Shown: positions 51,995 through 62,051 of the stretch, in pieces | How positions within the stretch are numbered: the first letter of the stretch is position 1 | How the letters are laid out: each line of letters starts with the position of its first letter | Source: Pseudomonas lini | Lineage (GTDB): Bacteria > Pseudomonadota > Gammaproteobacteria > Pseudomonadales > Pseudomonadaceae | Length of the DNA: 64,000 nt | Assembly (NCBI RefSeq): GCF_964063345.1 | Contig: NZ_OZ061318.1 | Coordinates: forward strand, 6,448,001 to 6,512,000 | Direction of reading: 5' to 3' | The notes under the pieces: generated by a model | What the model was told of the DNA's origin: nothing | Seen by the model: the letters and a program-made list of their open reading frames with translations, nothing else | Database searches by the model: none | Position numbers and translations under genes: made by a program

Positions 51995-54900
51995 TTAGAT
52001 TTTCTCCACGTTGACCAGGAATGACTTGGATTCCGGGGTCTGTGTGTTGCCATCGCCGAGGAACGGCACCAGGGTGTTGGTCAGGTAACCGTGACGGGTG
52101 GCGCCGGTGAAACCCCAGTGCAACGGGATACCGATCTGATGCACCACCTGATTGTTGACCTGCAGCGGACGAATCCGCTTGGTCACCACCGCCACCGCTT
52201 CGATATGCCCGCGCTTGGAACTGACCCGTACCCGGTCACCGGCAGCAATGCCTTTCTCCTTGGCCAGCACCTCGCCGATTTCGACAAACTGCTCAGGCTG
52301 GGTCACGGCGTTGATCGGGCAATGCTTGGTCCAGAAGTGGAAGTGTTCGGTCAGCCGGTAGCTGGTCGCCGCATAAGGGAAGTCCTTGGCCTGCCCCAGG
52401 GTTTCCCAGACTGAATCGAAGATCCGCCCGGCCGGGTTGCTGGTCGCCTGCTTGTTGTTGGGGTGCATCGGGTTGATGCCAATGGGCGTCTCGAACGGCT
52501 CATAGTGTTCCGGGAATGGTCCTTCGTTCATCTTGTCGAGGGCGAAGAAACGCGCCACGCCTTCGGGGTTCATGATGAACGGGTTCATCCCGGCTTCCGG
52601 CGGCACATCGGCCTTGTAGTCAGGCACGTCGGTGCCGGTCCAGACCTTGCCGTTCCACCACACCAGCCGTTTGTTCGCATCCCACGGTTTGCCTTGAGGG
52701 TCGCAAGAGGCGCGGTTGTAGAGGATCCGTCGGTTCATCGGCCAGGCCCAGGCCCAACCCAGGTTCTGCTTCATGCCGAAAGGGTCGCTGTTGTCGCGCC
52801 GGGCCATGTTGTTGCCCTGCTCGGTCCAGCTGCCGCAGAAGATCCAGCACCCGGACGCCGTGCTGCCATCGTCCTTGAGTTGGCCGAAACCGGACAGCTG
52901 CTGACCGGCCTTGACCACCGCGCCCGAGGCGTCGGTGACATCGGCGATGGCGTAGCCGTTGAATTCCCGGGCCAGCTCTTCCGGCGTCGGGTCATCGGGA
53001 ATCTTGTAGGGCCAGTCGAGCTTGAGGATCGGCTCGGCCCAGGCACCGCCGTTGGCTTGGTAACGCTTGCGCAGGCGCAAGAACAGCTCGGCCATGATTT
53101 TCACGTCCGTGCGCGCCTGCCCCGGGCCATCGGCCCCCTTCCAGTGCCATTGCAGCCAGCGACCGCTGTTGACCAGCGAACCGTTTTCTTCGGCGAAACA
53201 GGTGGTGGGCAGACGGATGACTTCGGTCTGGATCTCGGCCGTTTGCACATCGTTGTAAGGCCCGGCGTTGCGCCAGAACTCCGAAGTTTCGGTAGCCAGT
53301 GGGTCCATCACCACCAGCCATTTGAGTTTGGCCAGCGCCTTCATCACCCGGTTCTTGTCCGGCAAGGCGGCGATCGGGTTGAAGCCCTGGCACATGTAGC
53401 CATTGACCTCGCCCTTGCCCATCATGTCGAACATTTTCAGGATGTCGTAGCCGGGAATGTCCAGCTTGGGCAGCCAGTCGTAGCCCCAGTTGTTCTCTGC
53501 GGTGGCATTGGCCCCGTACCAGGCTTTCATCAGGCTGACGTGAAACTTGCCGTAGTTCTGCCAGTAGGACATCTGCCCGGGACGCAGCGGCTTGAGTGCA
53601 CGTTTGGCGATGTAGGCGTTGTAATCCTGTTCGGCTTCGGCCGGCAGGGTCAGGTAACCCGGCAGCAGGTTGGACAGCAAGCCCAGGTCGGTCAGGCCCT
53701 GGATGTTGGAGTGCCCGCGCAGGGCATTGACGCCCCCGCCCGGCATGCCGACGTTGCCCAGCAGCAGTTGCACCATGGCCGCGCTGCGGATCATCTGCGA
53801 GCCGGTCGAATGCTGGGTCCAGCCTAGCGCGTAGAGAATTGTCATGGTTTTGCCCGGTTGCGAGCAGGTGGCGATCTCTTCCCAGATTTTCTGCATCGCG
53901 TCCACGGGCATGCCGCAGACCTGACTGGCCAGCTCCAGGGTGTAGCGGCTGTAATGCTGCTTCATTAATTGATAGACGCAGCGTGGGTCTTGCAAAGTCG
54001 GGTCGACTTTGGCGAAACCGTCCTCGCCGATTTCGTAGCCCCAGCCGGACTTGTCGGTGTAGGTGCGCTTGCTCGCGTCGTAACCGCTGAACAACCCGTC
54101 CTCGAAGCCGTAGTTGGCCTTGACGATGAACGACACGTCCGTATAGGCCCGCACGTATTCGTGCTGGATCTTGTCTTCGGTCAGCAGGTAGTTGATCAGC
54201 CCGCCCATGAAGGCAATGTCGGTGCCGGTGCGAATCGGCGCGTAGTAGTCGGCCACCGAGGCGGTACGGGTGAAACGCGGGTCGACCACAATCAGCCGCG
54301 CCTTGTTGTGGGCTTTGGCTTCGGTCACCCATTTGAAACCGCAAGGGTGCGCTTCAGCGGCATTGCCACCCATCACCAGAACCAGATTCGCGTTGGCGAT
54401 ATCGGTCCAGTGGTTGGTCATGGCACCACGGCCATACGTCGGGGCAAGACTTGCCACCGTCGGGCCATGTCAGACACGTGCCTGGTTATCAAACCCCAGC
54501 ATGCCGAGACTGCGAATCACCTTGTGGGTGATGTACCCCGCTTCGTTGGACGACGCGGACGCTGCGAGGAAACCGGTGGTCAGCCAGCGGTTCACCGTTT
54601 GCCCCTGGGCGTTCTTCTCGATGAAGTGGGCGTCGCGGTCGGCCTTCATCAGGTCGGCGATGCGATCCAGCGCTTCATCCCAGGAGATTCGCGTCCACTC
54701 CGTGGTGCCGGGCTTGCGCACCTGCGGGTACTGGAGACGGCTGGGGCTGTGAATGAAATCGAGCAGGCCTGCGCCTTTGGGGCAGAGGGTGCCGCGATTG
54801 ACGGGGTGGTCGGCATCGCCTTCGATGTGGATGATGCTCTGGGCGACATTCTTCGCGTTGTCGCCCTGGCTGTACATGATCAAGCCGCACCCGACCGAGC

Positions 54901-55060
54901 AGTACGGGCAGGTGTTGCGGGTTTCATGGGTATGGGCGAGCTTGAAATGACGCACTTGTTCGGCGAAAGCGGGCGTCGGGGCCATGCCCAGCGCGCCGAG
55001 GCTTGAGCCCGCAAGGCCGAGACCAGCGACCTTGAAGAACTGACGACGGTTGAGATCCAT
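51995..55060 (-). CDS. fdnG: Formate dehydrogenase-N alpha subunit, selenoprotein
   Basis: A 1021-residue periplasmic molybdopterin enzyme that oxidises formate to CO2. Twin-arginine signal MDLNRRQFFKVAGLG, then the 4Fe-4S site TCPYCSVGCGL. The TGA at 54470-54472 is read as selenocysteine: flanks are ARV-Sec-HGPTVASLAP as in E. coli FDH-N, followed by the LVMGGNAAEAHPCGFKW molybdopterin region. A SECIS-like hairpin follows the TGA and selA, selB and selC sit nearby. ATG 55060 has AGGAG upstream. Automated callers may split this gene into pieces 51995-54457 and 54470-55060. First gene of fdnGHI-fdhE. Confidence 0.96.
54440..54472 (-). promoter_or_regulatory. SECIS element with Sec UGA codon of fdnG
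   Basis: After the TGA and 10 bases comes CGG-T-GGCA-AGTCT-TGCC-CCG: stem CGG/CCG, a bulged T, stem GGCA/TGCC and an apical loop containing GT. This agrees with the E. coli fdnG and fdhF SECIS design (bulged U, G-U in the loop), the site bound by SelB. Confidence 0.9.
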
Positions 55061-55107
55061 CGTGCACTCCTGATCAGGTGGAAACCCGGTGCGTTGGCCA
55101 ATCAGAA

Positions 55108-55202
55108 CCTGTGGGAGCGGGCTTGCCCGCGAAGGCGGTGTGTCAGGCGACATCAATATTGACTGTGCCGCCGTCTTAGCGGGCAAGCCCGCTCCCACAG
55201 GG
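55108..55202. repeat. REP doublet (REPIN-like)
   Basis: Inverted pair CCTGTGGGAGCGGGCTTGCC and complement, in the 371-base divergent gap between fdnG and the PatB-like gene. It marks the right border of the selenium/formate module. The rest of the gap (55203-55431) is presumed promoter DNA without a recognisable box. Confidence 0.9.
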
Positions 55203-55431
55203 TTTCGCTTAACTGACTGGCACTGTGCATTGGCCGGGTTTTTCTGGACGATCACAGTGACGGTAACCTATCTACCGCCACTTAGAACTTTAGACAATGT
55301 TGCCGTGCGCCGTCTGAAAACCGACCGTCGGCGGCTTGCCGGTCATGCCCTGTTGCGCAATTCGCCAGCGATCAAGGTTGGCGCTTATCATGACCGCCGG
55401 ATTAACCCCCCCGCCTTTTATGAGACTGAGC

Positions 55432-56586
55432 ATGACTTTCGATTTTGATCAGGTGTTCGACCGCCATGGCACCGGCAGTACCAAATGGAGCCGCTACCCG
55501 GCCGACGTGTTGCCGATGTGGGTGGCCGACATGGACTTTGCCGCGCCGCCAGCGATCATTCAGGCGCTGCAAAAACGCCTGGAACACCCGATGCTCGGTT
55601 ACAGCGTGGCCCAGGATGACTTGCGTGACGCCATCGTCGCCGACCTGTGGAGCAAGTACGCCTGGCGCGTGCAACCTCAGGAGCTGGTCTTCCTGCCGGG
55701 TATCGAGTCGGGTTTCAACATGGCCCTGCATGCGCTGGTTCAGCCACAGCAGAACGTGGTCGTGCAGATTCCGAACTACCCACCGCTGCGCCACGCACCG
55801 GGCCACTGGCAGTTGAACAAGATCGAACTGGATTTCGACGCATTGGCCGATGGCACTTATGCGACGCCACTCGACACCTTGCGCCAGGCCCTGCAAGGGG
55901 GCGGCGCCCTGCTGCTGAGCAACCCGCATAACCCGCTGGGCAAGGTCTTCCCGCGTGAAGAGCTGCAAGCGGTCGCCGACATTTGCCTGGAGCAGGACGC
56001 CTGGATCATCTCCGACGAGATCCATTCCGAGCTGTGCTTCGACGGGCGCGTACACATTCCGACTGCCTCGCTCAGCCCAGAAATCGCCAAGCGCACCATC
56101 ACCCTGATGTCGGCGAGCAAGGCCTACAACATCGCCGGTTTGAAGACGGCGTTCATGATCATTCAGGACGCGGCGCTGCGCCATCGGGTCAACAGTGCTC
56201 GTTGTGGCATGGTCGACAGCGTCAACCCGCTGGGCCTGGAAGCCACCCGCGTCGCCTACAGCGAAGGCAGCCCGTGGCTGACCGAGCTCATGGCCTATCT
56301 GCAAAGCAATCGGGATTACCTGGTGGAGGCGGTTCGTACGCGGTTGCCGGGTGTGACCATGAACATCCCTCAGGGGACTTACCTTGCGTGGCTCGACTGC
56401 ACGGCGTTGGGGCTGGATAGCCCGCAGCAATTCTTCCTCGAACAGGCCAAGGTCGGGCTGAGCGCAGGGCTGGATTTCGGCGATAACGCCGGGCAGTTCG
56501 TGCGACTGAATTTCGGTTGCCCGCGAGCGCTGCTGGAAGAAGGGATCGCGCGGATGGAGCGTAGTTTGCGTAACCGCCAGGCCTGA
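55432..56586 (+). CDS. PatB/MalY-type PLP C-S lyase (cystathionine beta-lyase-like)
   Basis: A 384-residue fold-type I aminotransferase-like enzyme: VLPMWVADMDFAAPPAI (MalY/PatB mark), LLLSNPHNPLGKVF, IISDEIHSELCFDG (PLP Asp) and the PLP lysine in MSASKAYNIAGLKTAF. Members cleave cystathionine or cysteine conjugates to thiol, pyruvate and ammonia. ATG 55432 or 55420 could be the start; neither ribosome site is strong. Followed by a clear terminator. Confidence 0.9.
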   Translation: MTFDFDQVFDRHGTGSTKWSRYPADVLPMWVADMDFAAPPAIIQALQKRLEHPMLGYSVAQDDLRDAIVADLWSKYAWRVQPQELVFLPGIESGFNMALHALVQPQQNVVVQIPNYPPLRHAPGHWQLNKIELDFDALADGTYATPLDTLRQALQGGGALLLSNPHNPLGKVFPREELQAVADICLEQDAWIISDEIHSELCFDGRVHIPTASLSPEIAKRTITLMSASKAYNIAGLKTAFMIIQDAALRHRVNSARCGMVDSVNPLGLEATRVAYSEGSPWLTELMAYLQSNRDYLVEAVRTRLPGVTMNIPQGTYLAWLDCTALGLDSPQQFFLEQAKVGLSAGLDFGDNAGQFVRLNFGCPRALLEEGIARMERSLRNRQA

Positions 56587-56604
56587 CACCTCAGGTTGAC
56601 ACCG

Positions 56605-56634
56605 AAAACCCGATGCCTGTGCATCGGGTTTTTT
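56605..56634. terminator. Bidirectional terminator
   Basis: AAAACCCGATGC and GCATCGGGTTTT form a 12-bp stem with loop CTGT, followed by a T-run on the + strand and four T on the minus strand. It ends the PatB-like gene and the facing lipoprotein gene. Confidence 0.93.
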
Positions 56635-56664
56635 ATGGGCGATAGGCGCAGTATCGAATCAAAT

Positions 56665-56838
56665 TCAAGGTGTTATGCGCTCCATGCAAGCCTTGATGAA
56701 GGCTTCTCGCTTCTGATCGTCCGGCAGCTTCATGAAGTTTTTCGGCTCGCAATTTTTCTCATTCACTTCGTATTTGTTTTCGCAGCCAGCAAGACATGCC
56801 AACGATAGTGCCAGTGCAACGAGCGATTGGGTGTTCAT
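56665..56838 (-). CDS. Very small lipoprotein
   Basis: A 57-residue lipoprotein: MNTQSLVALALSLACLAGCE with lipobox CLAGC, then ENKYEVNEKNCEPKNF and MKLPDDQKREAFIKACMERI. Two Cys in the mature part could be bridged. GAGGAG lies at good distance before ATG 56838. Size recalls entericidin-like or other small envelope lipoproteins, but no family is recognised with certainty. Confidence 0.75.
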   Translation of the reverse strand: MNTQSLVALALSLACLAGCENKYEVNEKNCEPKNFMKLPDDQKREAFIKACMERITP

Positions 56839-57129
56839 GAGCAACTCCTCATCGAGTTTCTTGCATCGCATAGAGCCTAACTCATGAGTTGAGTGTATGC
56901 AGGAACAGTGAGCTCTCCTCTTGCGTTAAACCCGTCGGAAGTCCAACCGAACTCAACGAGTGCTTGTGCGTTTGAGTTGTTTGCGTGGAACAACCTTCAA
57001 CGCTTGTAAACATTCCCTCCGGCAGACCGCCCTTGGCGTCACCCGATAAAAAATGAACCCCCGGCGATGGATGCACCTCAATACTTTTAGGGGCCCCTAT
57101 GCAGGGCCGCTCGCTATCTGGAGGTCGAC
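56839..57129. other. Intergenic region before the Yip1-like gene
   Basis: This 291-base divergent gap holds promoters for the small lipoprotein and the Yip1-like gene. GAGTT/AACTC segments recur (56886, 56950, 56981) but no clean operator stands out. No ORF is convincing. Confidence 0.35.
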
Positions 57130-57741
57130 ATGTCCGCACCTTTCGTCAGGCTGTTCACTCAGCCCAATTTCGTCTGGACAGATATTCGTAAGGAAGAGGA
57201 AGCGCATCCGCGCCATTACCTCGCTCATTTGCTGTTGCTCGCCTTGATTCCCGCCGTATGTCTGTTCATCGGGACCACCTACGTCGGCTGGAGCCTGGTC
57301 GAGAAAGAAACGGTCAGGCTCACCACCACCAGCGCCCTGCAACTCTGCGGGCTGCTGTACCTGAGCATCATTGTCGGCGTGGTGCTGATGGGGCTGTTCA
57401 TCCGCTGGATGTCACGAACATTCGACTCACGCCCCAACGTCAATCAGTGCATCGGTTTTGCCGCCTATACCGTGACCCCGTTTTTTCTCGCGGGTATCGC
57501 CGGGCTCTACCCCAGCCGCTGGCTGGCGATCACGGTGCTGGGGGCCGCCTCTATCTATTCGACGTTCCTGCTGTTCGTCGGCTTGCCGATTTTCATGCAC
57601 GAGCGCAGGGAGCAAGGCCTGCTGAATGCGGCGAGCCTATGGGGTGTCGGGCTGTTGGTGCTGGTGACTATCCTGGTGGAAATGATTTTGCTCTGGTCCA
57701 ACTATCTGCGACCTGAGTACTTACGCGTGACCGGCATTTGA
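57130..57741 (+). CDS. Yip1/YohC-like inner-membrane protein
   Basis: A 203-residue protein with five hydrophobic helices, among them LAHLLLLALIPAVCLFIGTT, LQLCGLLYLSIIVGVVLMGL and GLLVLVTILVEMILLWS, and the N-terminal motif LFTQPNFVWTDIRKEEE that is common in the Yip1 (DUF1282) family. Function unknown; E. coli YohC is the nearest known kind. GGAGGTCG lies ahead of the ATG. It is 55 bases upstream of the antiporter gene, probably co-transcribed. Confidence 0.85.
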   Translation: MSAPFVRLFTQPNFVWTDIRKEEEAHPRHYLAHLLLLALIPAVCLFIGTTYVGWSLVEKETVRLTTTSALQLCGLLYLSIIVGVVLMGLFIRWMSRTFDSRPNVNQCIGFAAYTVTPFFLAGIAGLYPSRWLAITVLGAASIYSTFLLFVGLPIFMHERREQGLLNAASLWGVGLLVLVTILVEMILLWSNYLRPEYLRVTGI

Positions 57742-57796
57742 CTGTCCTGGGTCAGCGATCCTTCGACGGTCTGCGGCACACCTCCGAGAACCGGGC

Positions 57797-59143
57797 ATGA
57801 GCTTCATTGTATGGGTGGCGGTGTTGGGGGCGGTGCTGCTGACCCTGGCACTGACCTCGTCCTATCTGCGCTGGATGCCGGTGACCACCTCAGCAGTGTG
57901 CCTGGCGCTGGGTGTGGCAATCGGTCCGGCGGGGCTGGGCCTGCTGAAGCTGAACATCAAGGACGCGGCGTTCTGGATGGAGCATCTGACGGAAGTCGCG
58001 GTGCTCTTTTCGCTGTTTGTCTGCGGACTCAAATTGCGCCTGCCACTCAAGGATCGCCAATGGCGGATAGCGTTCGGCCTGGCAGGACCGGTGATGATCC
58101 TGACCATCATTGGCGTCTGCCTGCTACTGCATTACGGATTTGCCCTGGCCTGGGGGCCGTCACTGCTGATCGGGGCGATTCTGGCCCCCACCGATCCGGT
58201 ATTGGCCTCGCTGGTGCAAGTCAACGACGCCAGGGATTACGATTCGGTGCGTTTCGGGCTCTCCGGTGAGGCGGGCCTCAACGACGGCATCGCCTTCCCT
58301 TTCGTAATCCTCGGCTTGCTGTTCGTGCAACAGGGCGGCAATAGCGAGGCCTGGCTCGGTGAGTGGGCACTGAAAAGTGTGCTGTGGGCCGTGCCTGCCG
58401 GATTGTTCACCGGTTACTGGATGGGCCACGGCATCGGTCGCTTGACCTTGTCGATGCGCATCCGCAATGCCGACAGCACTATTTCTCCCAACGATTATCT
58501 GACCCTGGCCCTGATCGCCCTCGCTTATGTCGCGGCCGAGGAGATACATGCCTATGGCTTTCTGTCCGTATTCGCCGCCGGCCTGGGGTTGCGGCAGGCC
58601 GAAGTCAAATCCACAGGCGACGCGCAGATACCCGCCGAGCATTTGGTGCAACCGGTGGTCGGTCACCAGAACGTCGAACCTGAGGCCGCCGTCCACGGCG
58701 ACGTGGCGAATCTGCCGGAAACCCAAGTCGCGGCGGGCATCATGATGGGCGACATGCTGGCATTCGGCAGTTTGGTGGAACGCGCCATGGAAGTGTTTCT
58801 GGTCACCCTGCTGGGCGTGGTGCTGGTGGGCCATTGGGATTGGCGAGCGTTGGTGGTTGCACTGGTGTTGTTCTGTGCCATTCGGCCCTTGTGCGTATGG
58901 CTCATGCCATGGGGGCGTTTGCTGGACAGCCGCCAGCGGCTGTTGATCGGCTGGTTCGGGATTCGCGGGATCGGGAGCTTTTATTACCTGTTCTACGCCT
59001 TGAACCATGACCTCGGTCCGGCGGCGGCCACGCTGTGCACCGACCTGACGTTGTCGGTGGTGGCGCTGAGCATTCTGGCGCATGGCATCAGTACTCAACC
59101 GATGCTGGCCCGGTATGAGCGGCGCAATCAGCAGGACGTCTGA
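57797..59143 (+). CDS. Na+(K+)/H+ antiporter, CPA1/NhaP type
   Basis: A 448-residue antiporter with about 12 membrane helices. LIGAILAPTDPVLASLVQV and FGLSGEAGLNDGIAFPFVILGL carry the conserved Asp residues of helices IV-VI (TDP and ND motifs), and IRGIGSFYYLFYAL resembles the CPA1 C-terminal helix. It should exchange Na+ or K+ for protons, for pH or salt balance. The loop around residues 270-310 is hydrophilic and acidic. Ribosome site is weak (GAGAACCGG). Confidence 0.9.
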   Translation: MSFIVWVAVLGAVLLTLALTSSYLRWMPVTTSAVCLALGVAIGPAGLGLLKLNIKDAAFWMEHLTEVAVLFSLFVCGLKLRLPLKDRQWRIAFGLAGPVMILTIIGVCLLLHYGFALAWGPSLLIGAILAPTDPVLASLVQVNDARDYDSVRFGLSGEAGLNDGIAFPFVILGLLFVQQGGNSEAWLGEWALKSVLWAVPAGLFTGYWMGHGIGRLTLSMRIRNADSTISPNDYLTLALIALAYVAAEEIHAYGFLSVFAAGLGLRQAEVKSTGDAQIPAEHLVQPVVGHQNVEPEAAVHGDVANLPETQVAAGIMMGDMLAFGSLVERAMEVFLVTLLGVVLVGHWDWRALVVALVLFCAIRPLCVWLMPWGRLLDSRQRLLIGWFGIRGIGSFYYLFYALNHDLGPAAATLCTDLTLSVVALSILAHGISTQPMLARYERRNQQDV

Positions 59144-59355
59144 CGGTTTCCTCCGTCGGTCAACCTGCATTGAACAGCAACAAATATTCATGCAGGTTGC
59201 ACGACAAACGTCGTTTCTATTCGATCACATCCCACTGTTTTTTATGGCTTTTTGGTAAACCTTGAAACAGGCACGAGAAATGCTCCAGCAGTGTGAGCGA
59301 CAGCGGCAGGAAGACCGTTTGCGCCTGACCCCGTGACTAAACAAGAGGTTTGACC
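59144..59355. other. Intergenic region before the hemerythrin gene
   Basis: A 212-base gap with a short ACGAC/GTCGT hairpin near 59194-59207 that could end the antiporter transcript, and an AT-rich block near 59215-59255 that may hold the hemerythrin promoter. Confidence 0.35.
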
Positions 59356-59832
59356 ATGAACGCCATTGACCTGTTGAAAGCCGACCATGAACGCGTAAAA
59401 GGCATCCTGGCCCAGTTGAGCGAGTCCACCGAGCGTGGGGTGAAAAAACGCACCGAGTTGCTGGCCAAACTGGAAATGGAAATTTCGATCCATACCCGTC
59501 TGGAAGAGGAAGTCTTGTATCCGGCGTATAAAAAAGCCGGGGGCAAGGAGCAGGACATCATGTATTACGAAGCCAAGGAAGAACATCGCACCGTCGATAC
59601 GCTGGTGCTTCCCGACCTGAAAACCACTGATCCCTCTACCCTCGAATTTGCCGGTCGAGTGAAAGTGGTCAAGGAGTTGCTGGAACATCACATTGAAGAA
59701 GAGGAAAAGGAAATGTTTCCTCAGGCCAAAAAACTGCTGGGCAAAACGACGCTCGACGAATTGGGTGCAGAAATGGAAACCCTGAAAGCCCGCTACAAAA
59801 AAGAGCTGGGGGCGCCCAATCTCGCTGCTTGA
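59356..59832 (+). CDS. Hemerythrin-domain protein
   Basis: A 158-residue four-helix protein with the diiron ligand pattern of the HHE cation-binding family: LLKADHERVKGIL, EISIHTRLEEEVLYPAY, KEEHRTVDTLVL and LEHHIEEEEKEMFPQAKKL. Hemerythrin-like proteins bind O2 or NO, or protect Fe-S repair. AGAGG lies upstream of ATG 59356 (an in-frame TTG sits at 59350). NO handling would fit the NO-reductase genes elsewhere in the window, but the distance is 36 kb. Confidence 0.9.
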   Translation: MNAIDLLKADHERVKGILAQLSESTERGVKKRTELLAKLEMEISIHTRLEEEVLYPAYKKAGGKEQDIMYYEAKEEHRTVDTLVLPDLKTTDPSTLEFAGRVKVVKELLEHHIEEEEKEMFPQAKKLLGKTTLDELGAEMETLKARYKKELGAPNLAA

Positions 59833-59890
59833 TGGGGGGGAATAGCAAAGCCCGGCGAATGACTTACGAGAGTCTTGAGTCAGTGAGAAA

Positions 59891-60010
59891 CCTGTGGCGA
59901 GGGAGCTTGCTCTCGCTTGAGTGCGTAGCGCTCACAAAAATCGGCAATGGCTGTCAGATTTTTGGGGCCGCTACGCAGCCCAACGCGAGCAAGCTCGCTC
60001 GCCACAAAGG
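59891..60010. repeat. REP-type doublet, second family
   Basis: Left arm CCTGTGGCGAGGGAGCTTGC and right arm GCGAGCAAGCTCGCTCGCCA are inverted relatives of each other and enclose about 60 bases with a nested GTGCGTAGCG / CGCTACGCA pair. It lies in the convergent gap between the hemerythrin and kinase genes. A related half-element is at 41141-41205. Confidence 0.8.
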
Positions 60011-60028
60011 TATACAGGATGGCGGCTG

Positions 60029-61951
60029 TCACTTCATCGCCAAAGCAATGACCTCCACCAGATTAAGTTGGGTAAAAGGCTTGGACAGGCGTGGAAGTCT
60101 GGCCGCGAAGCCTTCCAGGCGCTCCGCATAACCGGTGGCGAGGATGATCGGCAGGTGTGGTCTTATCACCCGAATAGCCTGCGCCAGTTGCGCGCCGCTC
60201 ATCTTGGGCATGACCATGTCCGTAATGACCAGGTCAAAATCGTGCTCGCTGTCGAACAGTTCCAGTGCCTGTGCACCGGACGCTGCATTGATCACCCGAT
60301 GGCCCAGGTCCTCAAGCAACAGGCTGGTACTGGTCAACACCAGACTATCGTCGTCCACAACCAACACACACAGACGAGGCACCCGCGACATGACGGACTC
60401 CTCAATAACGGGTTCGGTAGTCGAGCTGGTTAGCGCAACGGGTAACCAGAGCTCGGCAGTGGTGCCGACGTCCTTCTGGCTTTTCAGAATGAAGCGTCCC
60501 CCCAGTTGTTCAGTAAACCCGTGAACCATCGACAACCCCAAGCCAGTGCCTTTGCCGACGCCTTTTGTAGTGAAGAAGGGGTCCATTGCCGAGGTCAGGG
60601 TAGCGTTATCCATGCCCTCCCCCGTATCCGTGACACTCAGGCAGACATAACGACCTGACGGCAAGGACAGGATTGCCTGGTCGTCGACCTCTTGCACCTT
60701 GGCATCGATCACGAGTTTCCCACCGTCGGGCATGGCATCGCGGGCGTTGGTCGCCAGATTCAGCACCGCCAGTTCGAGCTGATTGACGTCGGCCATGACC
60801 GGTTCGAGTTCGGGCGCAAAGCGGGTTTCTATGTTCACTGCAGGCCCCAGAGAGCTGCGCAACAGCCCGGTAATTCCCTGTATCAGCGCTGGTATCTCGA
60901 CGGATTCGGTCTTGAGTTCCTGACGCCTGGCAAACGCCAGCATGCGCTGGGTCAAGGAAACGCCACGTAAGGCGCCTTGAGTGGCGTTGTCGAGCAAACG
61001 GGTAATTCTCGGGTCATCTGCCGCACGTTTACGAACGATTTCCAGATTGCCGAGGATAACGGTCAGCAGATTATTGAAGTCGTGGGCAATCCCCCCGCTG
61101 AGCTGGCCGATAGCCTGCATTTTCTGCGCCTGAAACAACGCTTCGCGGGTTTTCTCAAGGACCTGTTGGGCTTGTGTCGCTTCAGTAATATCCCGAGTGA
61201 TCTTGGCAAATCCCAGTAACGTGCCAGTGTCGCCCCTGATCGGGTCGACCACGACATGTGCCAGAAACCGCGTGCCATCCTTGCGCACGCGCCAGGCCTT
61301 GTTTTCGAATCGCCCCTCGCGAATCGCAATGTCCAGCGCCCGCTGCGGTTCACCGGCTTCGCGGTCTTCAGGGGTGTAAAACAGCGAAAAGTGTTGGCCG
61401 ATGATTTCTTCAGGCCGGTAACCCTTGATTCGCTGAGCCCCCAGGTTCCAGTTGGTCACACGTCCATCCGGGGCGAGCATGTAGATGGCGTAGTCGGTGA
61501 CGCTTTGCACCAGCAGCCGGAACTGCTGCTCGCTTTGTTTGAGGGTCTCTTCGGCCATTTTGCGGTCGGTCAGATCCCGGGTGATCTTGGCAAAACCCAG
61601 CAATTTGCCCGACGGACTGAGAATGGGATCGACGATGACGTGGGACCAGAAATGCGTGCCGTCCTTGCGAACCCGCCAGCCTTCGCCCTCAAAACGTCCT
61701 TCGCGAATGGCGGTATCAAGGGCGCGCTGCGGCAAACCGGCCTTGCGGTCCTCTTCGGTATAAAAACGCGAGAAATGCTGACCAAGAATCTCCGCTTCCT
61801 CATACCCCTTGAAACGCTTGGCGCCAGCGTTCCAACTGGTGATGATGCCATCGGGGTCGATCATGTAGATCGCGTAGTCGATCACAGCATCGATCAGCAG
61901 ACGGAAGCGCATCTCCTCGATGGCATTGATCCTGGTCCGGTCATCGCTCAT
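60029..61951 (-). CDS. PAS-PAS hybrid histidine kinase with receiver
   Basis: A 640-residue cytosolic hybrid kinase. Two closely similar PAS/PAC units lie at about 10-130 and 140-265, each with YMI/LxPDG, WNxGAxRxKGY and GQHFSxFYxxEDR, suggesting internal duplication. The HisKA box is LSGGIAHDFNNLLTVILGN (HWE-like FNNLL variant), then N box LNLATNARDAM and G boxes DTGEGMD and GKGTGLGLSMV. A C-terminal receiver has DDDSLVLTS and phospho-Asp in LVITDMVMPKMSG. No DNA-binding output is present, so a partner protein elsewhere is likely. Confidence 0.92.
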   Translation of the reverse strand: MSDDRTRINAIEEMRFRLLIDAVIDYAIYMIDPDGIITSWNAGAKRFKGYEEAEILGQHFSRFYTEEDRKAGLPQRALDTAIREGRFEGEGWRVRKDGTHFWSHVIVDPILSPSGKLLGFAKITRDLTDRKMAEETLKQSEQQFRLLVQSVTDYAIYMLAPDGRVTNWNLGAQRIKGYRPEEIIGQHFSLFYTPEDREAGEPQRALDIAIREGRFENKAWRVRKDGTRFLAHVVVDPIRGDTGTLLGFAKITRDITEATQAQQVLEKTREALFQAQKMQAIGQLSGGIAHDFNNLLTVILGNLEIVRKRAADDPRITRLLDNATQGALRGVSLTQRMLAFARRQELKTESVEIPALIQGITGLLRSSLGPAVNIETRFAPELEPVMADVNQLELAVLNLATNARDAMPDGGKLVIDAKVQEVDDQAILSLPSGRYVCLSVTDTGEGMDNATLTSAMDPFFTTKGVGKGTGLGLSMVHGFTEQLGGRFILKSQKDVGTTAELWLPVALTSSTTEPVIEESVMSRVPRLCVLVVDDDSLVLTSTSLLLEDLGHRVINAASGAQALELFDSEHDFDLVITDMVMPKMSGAQLAQAIRVIRPHLPIILATGYAERLEGFAARLPRLSKPFTQLNLVEVIALAMK

Positions 61952-62051
61952 GGATCCCTGTCCTTATTGTTGTTCTTCTGGAGTATGCGACAAACCGCTC
62001 GCTTGGAAATTCAAAAAACCAATACGGTTGGTGGGGGCACTACTCAACAGG

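Noticed and set aside
54457..54472. Stop codon that seems to split fdnG
   Set aside because: It is an in-frame TGA with the conserved Val-Sec-His context, a SECIS hairpin and linked selABC, so it is a selenocysteine codon and not a frameshift or pseudogene.
59278..59334. 18-codon ORF before the hemerythrin gene
   Set aside because: It has no clear ribosome site and no hydrophobic or family-like features; it is probably chance.
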